Part shown: positions 1 to 11,585 of the stretch, in pieces
Layout: every line of letters begins with the position of its first letter
How positions within the stretch are numbered: the first letter of the stretch is position 1
Assembly: GCA_009760885.1 (NCBI GenBank)
Contig: CM019691.1
Span: 25,357,314 to 25,421,313 of the forward strand
DNA from: Achatina immaculata
Taxonomy: Eukaryota > Mollusca > Gastropoda > Stylommatophora > Achatinidae
DNA length: 64,000 bases
Direction of reading: 5' to 3'
Translations under genes and position numbers: made by a program
Notes under the pieces: model-generated
What the model saw: only the letters and a program-made list of their open reading frames with translations
What the model was told of the DNA's origin: nothing
Database searches by the model: none

Positions 1-600
1 TCTGTCTTTCTGATGTTCAAAGTAAGGCCTTTCTGTTCACTCTTTGGCGACTTTATCCAAGAGATTTTGCAGGTCTTGTTGGTTCTCAGCTATCAGTACT
101 GTGTCGTCAGCATACCGAAGGTTGTTAATACTGTATCCTCCAATTTTTATGCCTGGTTCTGTGATGATTGTTCTTAGAATATTCTCGCTATACAGAGAAA
201 AAAAGTCAGGAGATAGTACACATCCTTGTCGCACCCCTTGTTTTATAGGTTGATATTTTCCAATTCTATTTTCAACTCGAACTGCTGCTTCTTGCTGCCA
301 GTATAGATGTTTTACAATCCCCAGGTCTTTGCCGTCTATATTGATGTCTTCAAGCATTTTAATAATTTCATTATGTTTCACCTTGTCAAATGCCTTGGTG
401 TAATCAAATTCATCAAATATAATTCCTACTCCTCGTTCATGTTTCTCACTTCCTGAATATATTATTGTATATTTATCTGAGTTTATCTTCCCTGCACCTG
501 TCCATCTAACTTCACTCATTCCTAATATGTTGATCTTCATCCTTTCCATTTCCATCTTTACATTTTCTAATTTTCCAGCCTGGAATAAAGTTTTTATAGC
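1..600 (-). pseudogene. LINE fragment: endonuclease N-terminus fused to reverse transcriptase core
   Basis: Non-LTR retrotransposon remnant, cut by the window edge. The minus-strand frame (555 to 37) opens with an AP-endonuclease-like N-terminus containing SEVRW, where E is the expected catalytic glutamate. After about 45 codons it passes directly into reverse transcriptase: motif A FDYTKAFDKV, then RQGCVLSP, then the catalytic box YADD. The rest of the endonuclease and the first part of the reverse transcriptase are missing, so the copy carries an internal deletion with its joint near 410-420. Endonuclease-like sequence can be followed in frame upstream to about 597. A stop at about 37 interrupts the 3' side, with similarity continuing in another frame. 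Identity as a LINE is secure; the clade is not assigned. Confidence 0.88.
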
Positions 601-1519
601 AAGTTAAATTTGGATTTCTTTTTTAGAAACTTGTCCAAGGTCGTAAACAGGCAGTTGCATGAATTTTCAACTTTTTCGTGAGAAGAGTGTTCATGAAACA
701 GAAATAGAAATTGTAGATCATATTTAAGCACTGAAGTTTTAAGTAACGGGGTTCATTATGTGAAATTATTATGTGACTGTCATTAAGAGAGTTTTTATCA
801 CTGAAACTGATTAGGATGAGTTTATGAGTTGTTAGCTGAACTTGTGATGGCATGAGAATGATATGAACGTTGAACTAGTTTTATCATGGATCCGTGTAGC
901 GTTTTTGATGTTGCTACAGTTGTCTAAAGTAGGGATGTAAACTTAAGAATGTGAAATAGTTCTTTTTTTTAAGATTTAGTAGGACGTGTAAATCCGATAT
1001 TTTGTGATGCGATTCTTTTCTTCTGGATCCATTGAGACTGTAAGTGAAGTCTTTGTTATATCATGTTGAATGTTTTTTCTGATCTGTTTATGGGTGAGAG
1101 TGACACACTATCTCCCTATACGGTAAACGTAGCCACTGCCCGGGGAGTGGAGCTGTCTATTCATTTGTTATATGTGATATTTTTTTCTCATCTTCACCAC
1201 CAATTTTCTTCATAACAAACATGTGTTTTTGCTGTTACCAAACTGGGTGTCCAGTGGTTCTCGGACTGTTGAAATGTGTCTGTTTTTGTTTACACATTAC
1301 ATTTTCTGAGATTTAATCAGCTGAGATGGAATAACAAATAAATCCAGTTGCTACCTGGGTCAGCGGTTCTCACAACTGCAAAGTACTTCTGTGGCAGTTA
1401 CTGCTTAGTGTCGCCGTGTGGCACACTGGTCAAGCAGTATACTACTTTATCATATCTCTCTTACATCCATCACATTCTCCAAGAAATCAAACTCTGAGCA
1501 AAACTCGGTTCTTTTTTTT
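601..1519. other. No gene recognised
   Basis: A+T-rich sequence with T-runs and no coding signal. Two short stretches near 1251 and 1361 (CAGTGGTTCTCGG and CAGCGGTTCTCAC) resemble the terminal motif of hAT-type DNA transposons, but no paired ends or target duplications were found. Confidence 0.5.
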
Positions 1520-1668
1520 TTAGAAAACATACATTAAGTACATATTTTAAAGAAACATACACTAACAACATATTTTTAAAAAACATACATTAAGAACATA
1601 CTTTTAAAAAGCATACATTAAGAACATATCTAAATATAACATACATTAAGAACTTATATTAAGATACA
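1520..1668. repeat. Minisatellite, about 28-bp unit, 5 copies
   Basis: Degenerate tandem repeat of an A+T-rich unit containing ACATACATTAAGAACATA, with copies differing by substitutions and small indels. No coding potential. Confidence 0.8.
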
Positions 1669-2542
1669 ATATTAGGAAAATAACTGCAAAATAAACTGGT
1701 ACTGAAAAATTTTCCTGCAATCTTGTTCTCTTTAAAGACTACGAGAAATAAGCTGCTGGCCCATCTACCCTGACCTGGGGATCATTATTTTCCACGAACG
1801 TCTGTTACAGATTAAAACAAAACTGAAGATGTTATTCTCCTATCCTATCTGCTCGTTATATGAATATTTTCCTAGAAAAAGATCATTCAAAACAAAAGCT
1901 CAGGTTCGTGAAGATTGCTCAAAGGCTTCCGGAAAGATTGCTCACAAAAATATGATCAGAAATCAGCGACCCGCTGCTCAAAGGGGAAGAATGAGTTAAA
2001 AATTGTTGAAAATGTTGAGGTTTTTTTTTTCTAGTGAATCTTGCATTAAGAGCATTGCCCTGCATTTCGTACACTGTAATAGATCTCTCCAAATAAATAC
2101 GTTTTATACCAGGTCCTGCTTTCTACAGTTTGCAGCTGACCGAAATAATTAATAATTGTTAAGAAGGCCGCCCTGACTTTTGCCATAGTGGACGCGCTAA
2201 GGCAAAGCTCTTCGCCTCACTCCTGACAGTATTATCCAAACAAGCAAACTTCTGAGGAGGCGGGAGGCAAAAGCGCGTCTGTGGATTGTGTTCTAGATGA
2301 AGGGCTACGAGCATTGACTGACTGGTTAACCCTTTTATTCATCTTCATCTTGTGCCCTCTCCTCAGGAAACGTTCTCTGATATGAGCCTCCAGCTTGTTC
2401 TGCTTCTTGCCTTCACAGAGCGCCCGGCCAAGATCAGTCTCAGTCAACTCTTGATTCCGTCCTCTAATCACAATCACGTTTTGCTCCCTCGCTCTTTTTT
2501 TTTCTTCGACTGTTCCCTAACTCGCACTTGTACGAACTCCCT
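1669..2542. other. No gene recognised
   Basis: Single-copy-looking sequence with homopolymer runs. Short open frames on both strands at 2232-2546 overlap each other and show no recognisable domain. Confidence 0.5.
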
Positions 2543-2842
2543 GTAACTGCGAGCTGTTGTTCTTTGCAGCCGATGCTGTAGAGATTTTGAGGCACAGCAT
2601 CGTATCGGCGTGGGAGCGGACTATGGCAGCTACTTTGTTAAAAAGCAAGGTGTGTGCATTGCTTCTTTAGCAGACTCCACCACTATGGGAAATATGGCGA
2701 TCCCTGCCCCGTCAGCTAGGCTATGCCTGTTACTAGGGGTACCACGGAGAGGTGGGACAGGGTCTTGGTCAGCTATGGGTCGCCAACCCTGACGCTGGCA
2801 TATCAGCTATGGGTCGCTGATTACCTTATCGACCGTCTTCAC
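2543..2842 (+). repeat. Dispersed repeat DR-A, copy 1
   Basis: About 300 bp that recur at 49982-50275 (same strand), 51803-52216 (opposite strand) and 59698-60815 (opposite strand, expanded). Shared landmarks in order are TTCTTTGCAGCCGATG, GAGGCACAGCATCGT, a TCTTTAGCAGAC block, a GGAGAGGTGGG block and GGGTCGCTGATT. In this copy CGATGCTGT and ACAGCATCG form a perfect 9-bp stem around a 14-base loop. No transposase or RNA polymerase III promoter box was seen, so the class is unknown; a non-autonomous mobile element is the simplest guess. Confidence 0.75.
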
Positions 2843-3612
2843 CTCCTAATGTTCCTTAAAGCGTGTATTTTATTTTTATTAAGCCTTTTAAATCTGACCA
2901 AAATAACTGTCTTGTCCTTAAGTTTCACATTATTTTTCGCCTCATTTTCAGTTGATTTAACACTTATTTGCTTTTACTCACTGTCCTTGGAACACTCTCC
3001 ATTCTTCTACTGCTTACATTTCACAGGCCTCCGCTTTCCATCTTCTTCTTCATTTTCTTATCTGTCCTCAAATTTTCATGATAAAATATTTTCCATGAAT
3101 TATATATATATATATATGCAACACAAAAAATGAGTGCTATACACTCATTCACCTCAATCCCATTTACTTTGACTACACCACGAGTTGCCCAAGGCTGAAA
3201 TACCGCAAGTACGAGACAGTCCTGAACAAAATATATCACTCCAGTTTACACTTTCGGAAAAATTCCAGACCAGCGCGTTTCTGAAACACAGGCATCGTAT
3301 CTGACTATCAGGTAGCTGTCATCATGGCTTTCAGGGAGGTAACTCTACTTTCCGTCATTAACGGTGCTTTCTCTCAATAATTTTCTCCATTTTTTTTTCC
3401 TTTGCTTCTATTTTCTGCTTTTGACTTTAAGGCTTAAGTTCCGGATGGAAAGAACAAAAAGATACATAAAAAAGTCTTGTATTCAGGTTGCTGTAAAAAC
3501 TACCGCTGTAGATTATGAGATTCTAAATATACACTGAGCAAATTAAGTAGAGAGAGGACGTACTAGTGAACTTTAAAAGTAAGCGCAAACTTTTCTTATA
3601 CTCTGCCCTTTA
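2843..3612. other. No gene recognised
   Basis: A+T-rich, with a short TA run near 3105. The open frame 2723-3133 starts inside DR-A and runs into T-rich sequence, so it is not credible as a gene. Confidence 0.5.
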
Positions 3613-3843
3613 TCTCTCAACTTGCACAATACGTCAAGCGTCTCTCAACTTGCACAATACGTCAAGCGTCTCTCAACTTGCACAATACGTCAAGCGTCTC
3701 TCAACTTGCACAATACGTCAAGCGTCTCTCAACTTGCACAATACGTCGAGCGTCTCTCAACTTGCACAATACGTCAAGCGTCTCTCAACTTGCACAATAC
3801 TTTAGCATCTTTCAATATGCACAATATGTCGAACATCTTTAAC
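3613..3843. repeat. Minisatellite, 28-bp unit, about 8 copies
   Basis: Perfect to near-perfect tandem copies of a 28-bp unit containing CTCTCAACTTGCACAATACG. The first six are essentially identical and the last two decay. Because 28 is not a multiple of three, the overlapping open frames here cycle through three readings of the same DNA. Confidence 0.95.
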
Positions 3844-3879
3844 ATCACATTGGTACATGTGACTGTAAAATGGCGACAC

Positions 3880-3982
3880 TATATATATATAAATATATAC
3901 ATATATATATATATATATATATCAGACAGACGCATATATATATATATATATATATAAATATATACATATATATATATATATA
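3880..3982. repeat. AT microsatellite, interrupted
   Basis: (TA)n tract broken by short islands such as CAGACAGACGC and by AAATATATAC, about 100 bp. Confidence 0.9.
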
Positions 3983-4729
3983 ACTCGCACATGAAGTATG
4001 TACACGATTACCCCCTTATACCCGCACGGAGTGATCTAGCGGTGGATGAGTGTATGTGCGATGACCCATGTTGTAAATAACTGTAAATAATGACAGCTCA
4101 ACATACAACAACAACATCCAAAGATACGAACACTTCAATCTGACTTTGGCCGTGACTCAGGAGCGACTTCTACATTGAAGAACAGGTCCAAGCATGAGCC
4201 CAACTCAAAAAATCTCACACATATATTTTAACGTTTAATCACTTTCTTAGCACTAATGCATACAGATAAAGATCTTTCTTACTTCTATACGCCCATCCTC
4301 TAGCTGTAGAACAGGTGTTCTCAATCCAAAAGTCCCGCCTAAAAATTCCTCTCGTTATCGAGTTCAATAACAACGCGGTCACATGACAAAGTGATCAACA
4401 TCGCCACTCATCTAAACGTATGTTGTAATGAACAGCTCCGAAACACCTAGTAACCCATAAACTCCTATAAGTACAATGTAAGAATTTCTCTTCTTTAACA
4501 GAGTTCTCACGGTCGTACTATAGAATACACACAATGTTTAGCCACAACAAAAGATGTCAATAATAATAATAATAATATGGTAAGGTTGAATTTTGGCAGT
4601 GTTACTGAAACATTATTCAACTCTTAAACTGTACATTTGTCTGCCAATTTCGAATGGTATGGAAGAGAAGTGGAAAGGTTAGCAGCAGAGTAAAATACCG
4701 ACTCTGTGACCTCTTAAATACTCAGTACG
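3983..4729. other. No gene recognised
   Basis: A+T-rich sequence without a convincing frame, RNA gene or element end. A short (TAA)n run lies near 4560. Confidence 0.5.
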
Positions 4730-4859
4730 TGTGTGTGTGGGTGGGGGGGGGGGGTGGGGGAAGGGGAGAGAGAGAGAGGAAGAGAGAGATAAAGCAGTAC
4801 AGAAAAAACTGCAAGGAAATGAGGGGTAGCGAGAAAGAGAAAGAGAGAGCGATAGATAT

Positions 4860-4895
<36 letters not shown>

Positions 4896-5107
4896 GGACA
4901 GGGAAAGAAAGAGGAAAAGAAAGAGAGACACAAAAGAGAGTAGGGGGAGAAGAGAGGCAAGTCAGAAAGAGCGGGAGAAATAAAGAAAAAAACTGAAAGA
5001 AAGATGGGATAGAGAAAGGAAGGGAGGCCGAGAGATACACAGAAAAAAAAGAGATGAGAGGGAGCGAGACAGAAAAGAAAGCAGGATGAAGGGAGAAGGG
5101 CACAGAA

Positions 5108-5140
<33 letters not shown>

Positions 5141-5160
5141 AAGAGATACAAAAGAAACAT
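4730..5160. repeat. Purine-rich low-complexity tract (GA/GAAA)
   Basis: Begins with a GT/G-run block, followed by over 400 bp that is almost entirely A and G on the plus strand, including a (GAAA)n core at 4860-4895. Open frames on both strands are low-complexity artefacts. A long polypurine strand could adopt triplex (H-DNA) structure; that is inference. Confidence 0.9.
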
Positions 5161-5192
5161 GGAAGGTGCTAACTGGAAGAGACAATGTATGC

Positions 5193-5194
<2 letters not shown>

Positions 5195-5246
<52 letters not shown>
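5195..5246. repeat. (TA)26 microsatellite
   Basis: Uninterrupted alternating TA, about 52 bp, just downstream of the purine tract. Confidence 0.97.
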
Positions 5247-5250
<4 letters not shown>

Positions 5251-5774
5251 TGAGACATAGATAGTGATGATCTGTTATACAATCGGGATAATTTACATAT
5301 TAAATGCACCTAAGACAGCATGCACTCTGTCTCGCTCCCGGGCTTCTCATTCAGTCAGACAGTTCCGATCTTCGTATCATACAAACTGTGAAAGCAGTAT
5401 ATTCCTTATTTCCCCCAGCCCAGACATCTCCTGGCATTCTCCCATGATCACTACATTATTTTTTATCACACATCAGAACGAATTAATCCGCCGCAATGTT
5501 ACGAGCTGCGAAGTAGTTCTACTCGTCCTTTTATTAATGCATTCACGTGAAGCGAGACGGGGAGAGGGAGGGGGGGGGGAATGTGGAAACTAGAGAAAGA
5601 AATGGCGAGATGATTAATATGAATCGGGTCTCTAATATAGCTTGGGGGGGAAAGGGGGGGGGGGGGAAGGGAGGTTGTTGGCTGGGTCACAGAGAACTTG
5701 ATTCTAAAGTGCCACTTAGAAATACTGGCAAACAGACCTTGAAACACAACTTACACACAAAGTCATTATGGATG
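5247..5774. other. No gene recognised; G-run block
   Basis: Ordinary sequence followed by G-rich runs at 5560-5675, including two runs of seven or more G. No credible gene. Confidence 0.5.
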
Positions 5775-6289
5775 CTGTGAACAGCAGCTACAGGCGCTGA
5801 ACTAGAGGCTAAAAGTGTGAAATAACAGCTAAAACTGTGAATTAGATACTCAAACTGTGAAATAGCAGCTGATACTATGAACTAGAAGTTAAAACCATGA
5901 AGTAACAGCTAAAACTGTTGATTAGAGGTTTAAATTGTGAAATAATAGCTAATACTGTACTGTGAACTTGCAGCTGAAGCTGTGAAATAGCGGCTAAAAC
6001 TGTGAATTAGCGATTAAAACTGTAAGTAGGGGGCTAAAACTGTGAACTAGCAGCTACAACCGTGAACTAGAAGTTAAGACCGACAAAGCCGCTAAAGTCG
6101 TGAATTACAAACTAAAACCGTGAAATAGCTGTTAAAAAAATATGTAAGAGCAGCTAAAACTGTGAACTAGTGGTCAAAGCTGCGACCCTGCGGGTAAAAC
6201 CGTGCACTGGCAGCCAAAGCCGTCAAATGCTAACTAAACCTGTTAACAACCAGCTGTGAACCAAGCAGTTAGAACTGCGAACCAGCAAC
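5775..6289. repeat. Old, degenerate minisatellite, about 22-23-bp unit
   Basis: Roughly 22 diverged copies of a unit like GCTAAAACTGTGAACTAGCA. Divergence between neighbours is high, so the array is old compared with the others in the window. Confidence 0.8.
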
Positions 6290-6299
6290 AACTAACACT

Positions 6300-6796
6300 C
6301 ATCATCGTGCCGACTGGCGTTGGGTATTATGCTTCTCCAGAGTACGCGATCCTTCATGCAGGCCATCAGTTCAGTTGGTGATCTCCTCTCACATCATCCC
6401 GTCAGACTGTCCAGTATCATTTTTCTTGGTCTTCCTCTTGATCTTCTTCCTTTTATTTTTCCTGTTGTTATAATATTTTCAATGCCCCCTCTTCTCATTG
6501 CATGTCCTATGAAAGTACGCTGTCTCTCTCTTATCTTTTTGACAAGGTTTTTCTGTCTCTCCAGCTCTTCTCATACATTCTTCATTAGTTATTTTTGCTG
6601 TCCTGGGGATTCACAACATTCTTCTAATAAACCACATTTCTGCTGCTTCCAATGATTTTTGTGCAGACTTGCCTATTGTCCATGATTCACTTCCATATAA
6701 CAAGATAGGTTCAATATAGCATTTTAGGACTCGTTTTCTAACATTCATTGATAAAGATGTGTTAGCTAATATGTTTCTCATTCTCTGAAATGCAGT
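6300..6796 (-). pseudogene. 5'-truncated LINE, reverse transcriptase C-terminal end
   Basis: Minus-strand translation gives a typical LINE C-terminal region: VLKCYIEPILLYGSESWTI, then an arginine-rich block with RRGGIENIITTGKIKG and GRPRKMI. Stops and frame changes split it. It is flanked by a 10-bp direct repeat AACTAACACT at 6290-6299 and 6797-6806, which fits a target-site duplication. The 3' tail at the low-coordinate end is GATGATG-like. Truncated insertion by target-primed reverse transcription is the established explanation for this layout. Confidence 0.88.
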
Positions 6797-6806
6797 AACT
6801 AACACT

Positions 6807-7100
6807 GGTGGAGACTAATACTAAATGCGCTTTTGAATGGGGACTAAACCAGGGCGTGTTTCCTTACAGTATAAAACCACATACAACAACTGAGCTTCCT
6901 TGGCATGGACAATCTCATTATAAAGCAAGTGTGACTCGTTAGTTCTGGAGAACATGGGAAATGTAGGAGGTTTTTAGGCGTTTAGTTTGCTCCACTCCCG
7001 ACAATCATTTCAGCACCGAAGACTGCTGAAATGTAAGATGAAATTAAACGATTTTGTATTAGTCAGCTGAATATCACACTGAATAATGGGATGAAAATGA
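6807..7100. other. No gene recognised
   Basis: Sequence after the LINE target duplication, without a visible feature. Confidence 0.4.
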
Positions 7101-7345
7101 TACGATTGTGTTGAAAGAAAGAAAGTTTTAGAACGACTGGAAGAAAGAATGAAAGAAAGACATTTTCGAACCAAAGAAAGAAAGAGAGAGAAATTCTCGA
7201 CCTATAAAAAGAAAGAAAGAAATCAGGAAAGAAAGAAAGGAAGATAGAGAAAGAAAGAACCATAGAAAGAAAGAAAGAAATTTTCGAACCATCGGAAGAA
7301 AGAAAGAAAGTTTCGAACCAAAGAAAGAAAGAAAGAAAGAAATAT
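7101..7345. repeat. GAAA-rich irregular repeat
   Basis: (GAAA)n runs alternate with short spacers such as TTTTCGAACCA that recur at irregular distance. Reads as compound repeat. The minus-strand frames (7063-7437) rich in F, L and S are artefacts of it. Confidence 0.85.
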
Positions 7346-8015
7346 AACAAGGCTCCAGACAGACCACGCCCTAATGTGTCGAAATAGCGAAACAAACACC
7401 GATTATAAGAATGATGGATATAGCCGAGAACCAACATATAAGCAGAGTGCGCTTATAGCCTTATTTTCACCAGTGTGCCATCTGTATTCGCATTCTGAAT
7501 ACTCAGTTATTCGTTTTCAAGGGACTATTAAAATCTAGTATATCGTGCATCTGTAATGGTAGTGTATCGTTTACCCATTGTTTATAAACGTCTAGGACTA
7601 AAATGGTTTTACAGAATACATCTCATTTACAGAAGTCGGTAACCTTCCTATCAGAAACAAGAAAATCACAAGGGATTTGCTACAAGGGAGCCAAATCCCA
7701 CAGACATGTCTATAGCTAATAAGAGAATGTAATAACAACATGTTTATAGCTAATAAAAGAATGTAATAACGATCATTCACTCCTTCATTCGTTCGGCTTT
7801 CCGAGCCATTGCGGCTCACTGCTGCAGACAAGACTTGTCTCCCTTCATCTTTGTTCTTTCCGTGCCATAAGCCAATTTTTTTTATATAAAAGTAGATTTT
7901 GACTTTCTTACGGTAAGCTATTTTTTTTTATTTTTTTTTTTGTCACATGTTTTGTTTCGTATAACTGCAATTCTCATTTTGGTTCGCATGTTAACTGCTT
8001 ATCTCCCTTTACAAA
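7346..8015. other. No gene recognised; T-rich lead into a small frame
   Basis: Contains a local duplication near 7700-7770 (AGCTAATAA.AGAATGTAATAAC occurs twice) and long T-runs at 7875-7945 directly upstream of the open frame at 8016. Confidence 0.4.
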
Positions 8016-8222
8016 ATGGCGGAAGAACGCTTAGTTAAGACCGATTCGAACGTGAAAATAGAAGTTTGTGGTCGAGATATTTCAATTTTTGGTGATGCAG
8101 ATAGGGGTATGGACATGCCCTGTGACAAGACCACTGTTCTTGAATGTGCCCCAAGCGGATTTTTACCTATAAAACGGACTGAAAAAGTAGTTAGAAGGCT
8201 ATTTCAGACATTACTGTACTGA
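8016..8222 (+). CDS. Small open frame of unknown function (68 codons)
   Basis: The start ATG sits in a favourable eukaryotic context (AAAATGG). The predicted peptide is mixed in composition and contains no repeat: MAEERLVKTD at the start, a CGRDISIFGDADRG stretch in the middle and a basic end. It has no signal peptide or membrane segment. I recognise no family. It ends at TGA and no splice donor is obvious inside it; a GGTAAGT lies downstream near 8310. It could be a first exon, a remnant of a mobile element or chance. Of the non-element frames in the window it is one of very few with gene-like composition. Confidence 0.25.
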   Translation: MAEERLVKTDSNVKIEVCGRDISIFGDADRGMDMPCDKTTVLECAPSGFLPIKRTEKVVRRLFQTLLY

Positions 8223-8459
8223 GTATATCACATACTATGACACGACGAGATCAGTTGAAGCTACAGGTCGATCTAGACATCGCCGACGGTAGATCTAGAC
8301 CTACCTGATGGTAAGTAGGACACAATTAACATCTAAAATCATCACACTACTTAATAAAAAAAAACGCTTCATTCTTACTTTTACATCTATTTTGATGCAT
8401 AATACGTATACTTATAATGTGGAACTACTTTATTACAATCAATTTTACAACTGTACCCC
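8223..8459. other. No gene recognised
   Basis: A+T-rich spacer. Contains GATCTAGAC and TAGATCTAGACC repeats of about 10 bp near 8270-8300. Confidence 0.4.
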
Positions 8460-8655
8460 CATACAAATCAAGACCCGCGCTTTTAACTTGGCACTGAACG
8501 GTGGTATCCCCGCGTTTTTCCCGCCGGCACGGGAAGAGTTAGTCTTCTCCTGCCAAGTGTCCATCCCGAGGGCTCGTAGCTTTTCTTTCAGGTTGTCACG
8601 CCGTCGTAGTCTGGGTCTGCCTCTGGGTCTGTCTCCGTTAATCATTTCTGTTTAA
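8460..8655 (-). pseudogene. LINE C-terminal fragment
   Basis: The minus-strand peptide contains GDRPRGRPRLRRRDNLKEKL followed by RALGMDTWQEK, a pattern known from the C-terminal tail of LINE ORF2 proteins (GRPRxRWxDN then an ALGMDTW-like block). Only about 65 codons remain. It is on the opposite strand to, and a different family from, the LINE that starts at 8697. Confidence 0.7.
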
Positions 8656-8696
8656 CCTGTTTTTTTTTTTCTTTTTTGGTCTGCCTAATCTCGTCC

Positions 8697-10177
8697 AACA
8701 AAACTGCAGGTGAAGATGAAACAACACCCGAAATGTTAAAAGCTATCAATAATGTCAACATGAGACAACTACAGAGAATGTTCAATAAGGTTTGGAAAGA
8801 AGAAAAGGTCTTTTCTCAATGGAAAAAATGAATCATTGTTAAAATACAAAAAAAAAAGGCAACCTTAGTGATTGTAACAACTGGAGAGGAGTAACCTTAA
8901 TATCAGATGTGTCAAAAGTATTTTGTAAGGTCATTTTGAATAGACTTAAGGATATAGTGGATACCGCAATGAGAGAAGAACAAGCAGGATTTCGAAAAAG
9001 GAGAAACTGCCTCGACCAGATCTTTACTTTCAGAATAATACTTGAAGAACATATTGAAAAGCAGAAACCATTAATACTGAACTTCATAGACTTTAAAAAG
9101 GCATTTGATAGCATACACAGAGATTCATTATGGAGAATTTTAAGTCTGTATGGAATACCATCTAAAATTTTAACATCATTAAGGACTTATACAATGGATA
9201 TGTTTGTGCAGTCAAGACAGAAGAAGGGATGAGTGAATGGTTCCAGATTGAAACAGGCGTGAAACAAGGATGTATACTGTCTCCTTTGCTTTTTGGAATT
9301 ACAATAGACTTCATAATGAAAAAATGCTGCACAAGTAACACAGGTATTGACTGAGTGCATGGGACCCAACTAGAAGATCTTGATTTTGCTGATGACATAA
9401 CTCTTATCAGTAATAATGTGAGTTCCATGCAAGAAAAAAACAGATAGCATGTCTTCACTGCCTAGCAAAATAGGACTTGAAATTAACAAGGACAAAACAA
9501 AAATAATGAAAATTCCCATTAATCAAAATGGAAAAATACACGTAGACGGGACAGATATTGAAGAAGTCAAGCAATTTGCATACCTTGGCAGCTACATAGA
9601 CTAGGATGGTAACACCAGAAAGGAATTAGAATTAGAACTGCAAAAGCAGCATCGATCTTCAAGAATCTTGAGAACATATGGCATTCAAAAGTTATAAGCA
9701 CAAAAACAAAGTTAAGACTATTCAATTCAAATGTAATATCCACCCTCATTTATGCATGTGAAAGCTGGAAAACAACTAAAGAAATAGGCAAGAAATTAAA
9801 TTTTTTAAAAACAAATGCCTAAGGAAAATATTCGGCATCATGTGGAACAAATTCAAGAACAATGCAGAGATAAGACAGATGACTGAACAACAACCAGTCT
9901 CATGGGTGATCAGGAAAAGGAGATGGACATATGGTGGTCATGTGATGAGAAGAAACAGTCAGAGAATCCCAAAACAAGCTATAAAGTGGAACACAACAGG
10001 CCAAAGAAAAAGAGGCAGACCTTGTGAAACTTTGAAGAGGACATTGTTAAGAGAGGCCAAATTAATAGGCATAAAATCCCTTGATGAGGCTGAAAGACTC
10101 GCCGAAGACAGGAAAAAATGGCGAAATACCTTGCGAGCCCTATGTGACGCTTAGTGGCACGGGAAGGATATAAGAAG
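8697..10177 (+). pseudogene. LINE family A, 5'-truncated copy with reverse transcriptase core
   Basis: About 1.48 kb of ORF2 sequence. In order: a GEDETTPEML block, NWRGVTLIS, AGFRKRRNCLDQI, motif A FIDFKKAFDSI, GVKQGCILSPLLF, the catalytic box FADD (in LDFADDITLISNN), and a C-terminal VMRRNSQRIPKQAIKW plus RKRGRPCETLKR ending at a stop near 10152. The frame is broken by a stop near 8829, a frameshift near 9230 and several later lesions. The tail is GGCACGGGAAGGATATAAG. A 10-bp near-perfect duplication AATCTCGT(C/T)C lies at 8687-8696 and 10178-10187. The same family is found at 50443-51270 and, more diverged, at 58140-58620. Confidence 0.92.
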
Positions 10178-10187
10178 AATCTCGTTC

Positions 10188-11585
10188 GTCCTGTCCAAGT
10201 GTCCGGGCCACAATAATATATCATAAAAATGTGAACAATAAAATGTTGTACTAATGACGCCATAAACAGTGTGATACGGCCCGAAGGTCACAGTTAGCCA
10301 CTCCTAGTGTCATACACTGCAATATAATATCCACTCCTTCGGTGTCTGTCTGTACTATGATACATGGAAAAAAAACAGCCATTGCCAAATGGAATGCGAA
10401 AAGAAGTGAAGAGAGAAATAAACCTTTTATGGGAAAAAGACACGGAAAAGTGACACGGTTAATTCATGAGTTTTACACACTGAAATGAAATGACACGATG
10501 TCTATTCGCTGAAATCTTTGGACGCTGATCAACACTCCAATATCCAGAACGCCATGTGACATTTTACAAGGCAGCAAGAGGGGTTTTTTTTCCCTCCACC
10601 TCTCACGGCCTGCTGGCTGTTGTAATGATGCCCCCACATGTATTACATTCTAATTAGCTCAAGTTTTCTTCGTCAAGTTGTGCTGCACCTTTCCTCCAGG
10701 TAAAGGACTGCTTCAGCAAAAATTGTTTGCATCTTTTTTAGAACAGATTTTCAATCAATTCCCAGCGCCTGAAGGCTTTTTTTTTTTTTTTGCAGTTCTT
10801 ACTTGGTTTGAGCATGCAAATCTTAAACACATATGTTTTGTGGCAGAAACTTTTCATCATCTTTCTCAAGTAGCAAGAACAAAAAAAAATTTCACAATTA
10901 TAATGCATCATGGCCTGTCGATATCGCACTTCATTAAGTGTGTTTTGGTGCAAGCGCACCGTTTAAAAAAATCTAGCTACTCCATCGTAAACGGAAGCAC
11001 ATAAATAATTACCCTTTGGGGGGGGGGGGGGTTGGAGGCACCATCATGCAACAAGGAATGTCCGGAAGGAAAAACTTGATATCGGAGATCTGAAATCACT
11101 TCCTGCAGGACATTTACTAGCAAACTGCGATCAATGACACTTTGATCAACTGTTTGCCTTCCCCCCCCCCTACCTTTTTAAAGGGTATGACTCTTTAACT
11201 TTTCCCCCTCTTTTTAGCGTTAGTTAGCTATGAAGTCTGTCTGGAGACGTAACAGAGTTTGATTTTTTCTATGAATAAGTTTCTTACTTTACTACACCAA
11301 AAAAAAAGCCGTAAGTCCAATGCTTTATGCGTGTGCCTTGCCTTGCTGGCATTTATCCTTCTTTTCAGGACCCAGGCTCTGATACCTGTACAGATCAGAG
11401 GATGGAGTATACCGTGAAGTCTTACAAGAAAGATAAAGGACACACAAGCGAAGGAAAAGACGACAAGAACAAAGGAAGTTTTTTAGGCCGAGCGCCCTCC
11501 TCGAGGACAATACAAGTGACAAAATAACAGATAAACAAAAAAAGAACTCTGTCACAGATCCACCTTGACTGAGACTTCGTATACA
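10188..11585. other. No gene recognised; G and C homopolymers
   Basis: Unannotated sequence with a G-run of about 12 at 11020 and a C-run of 10 near 11161. Small open frames on both strands at 10678-11004 overlap and show no domain. Confidence 0.5.

Noticed and set aside
4679..5194. Minus-strand frame of 171 codons rich in S, L and F
   Set aside because: Translation of a polypurine low-complexity tract; the other frames are equally open.
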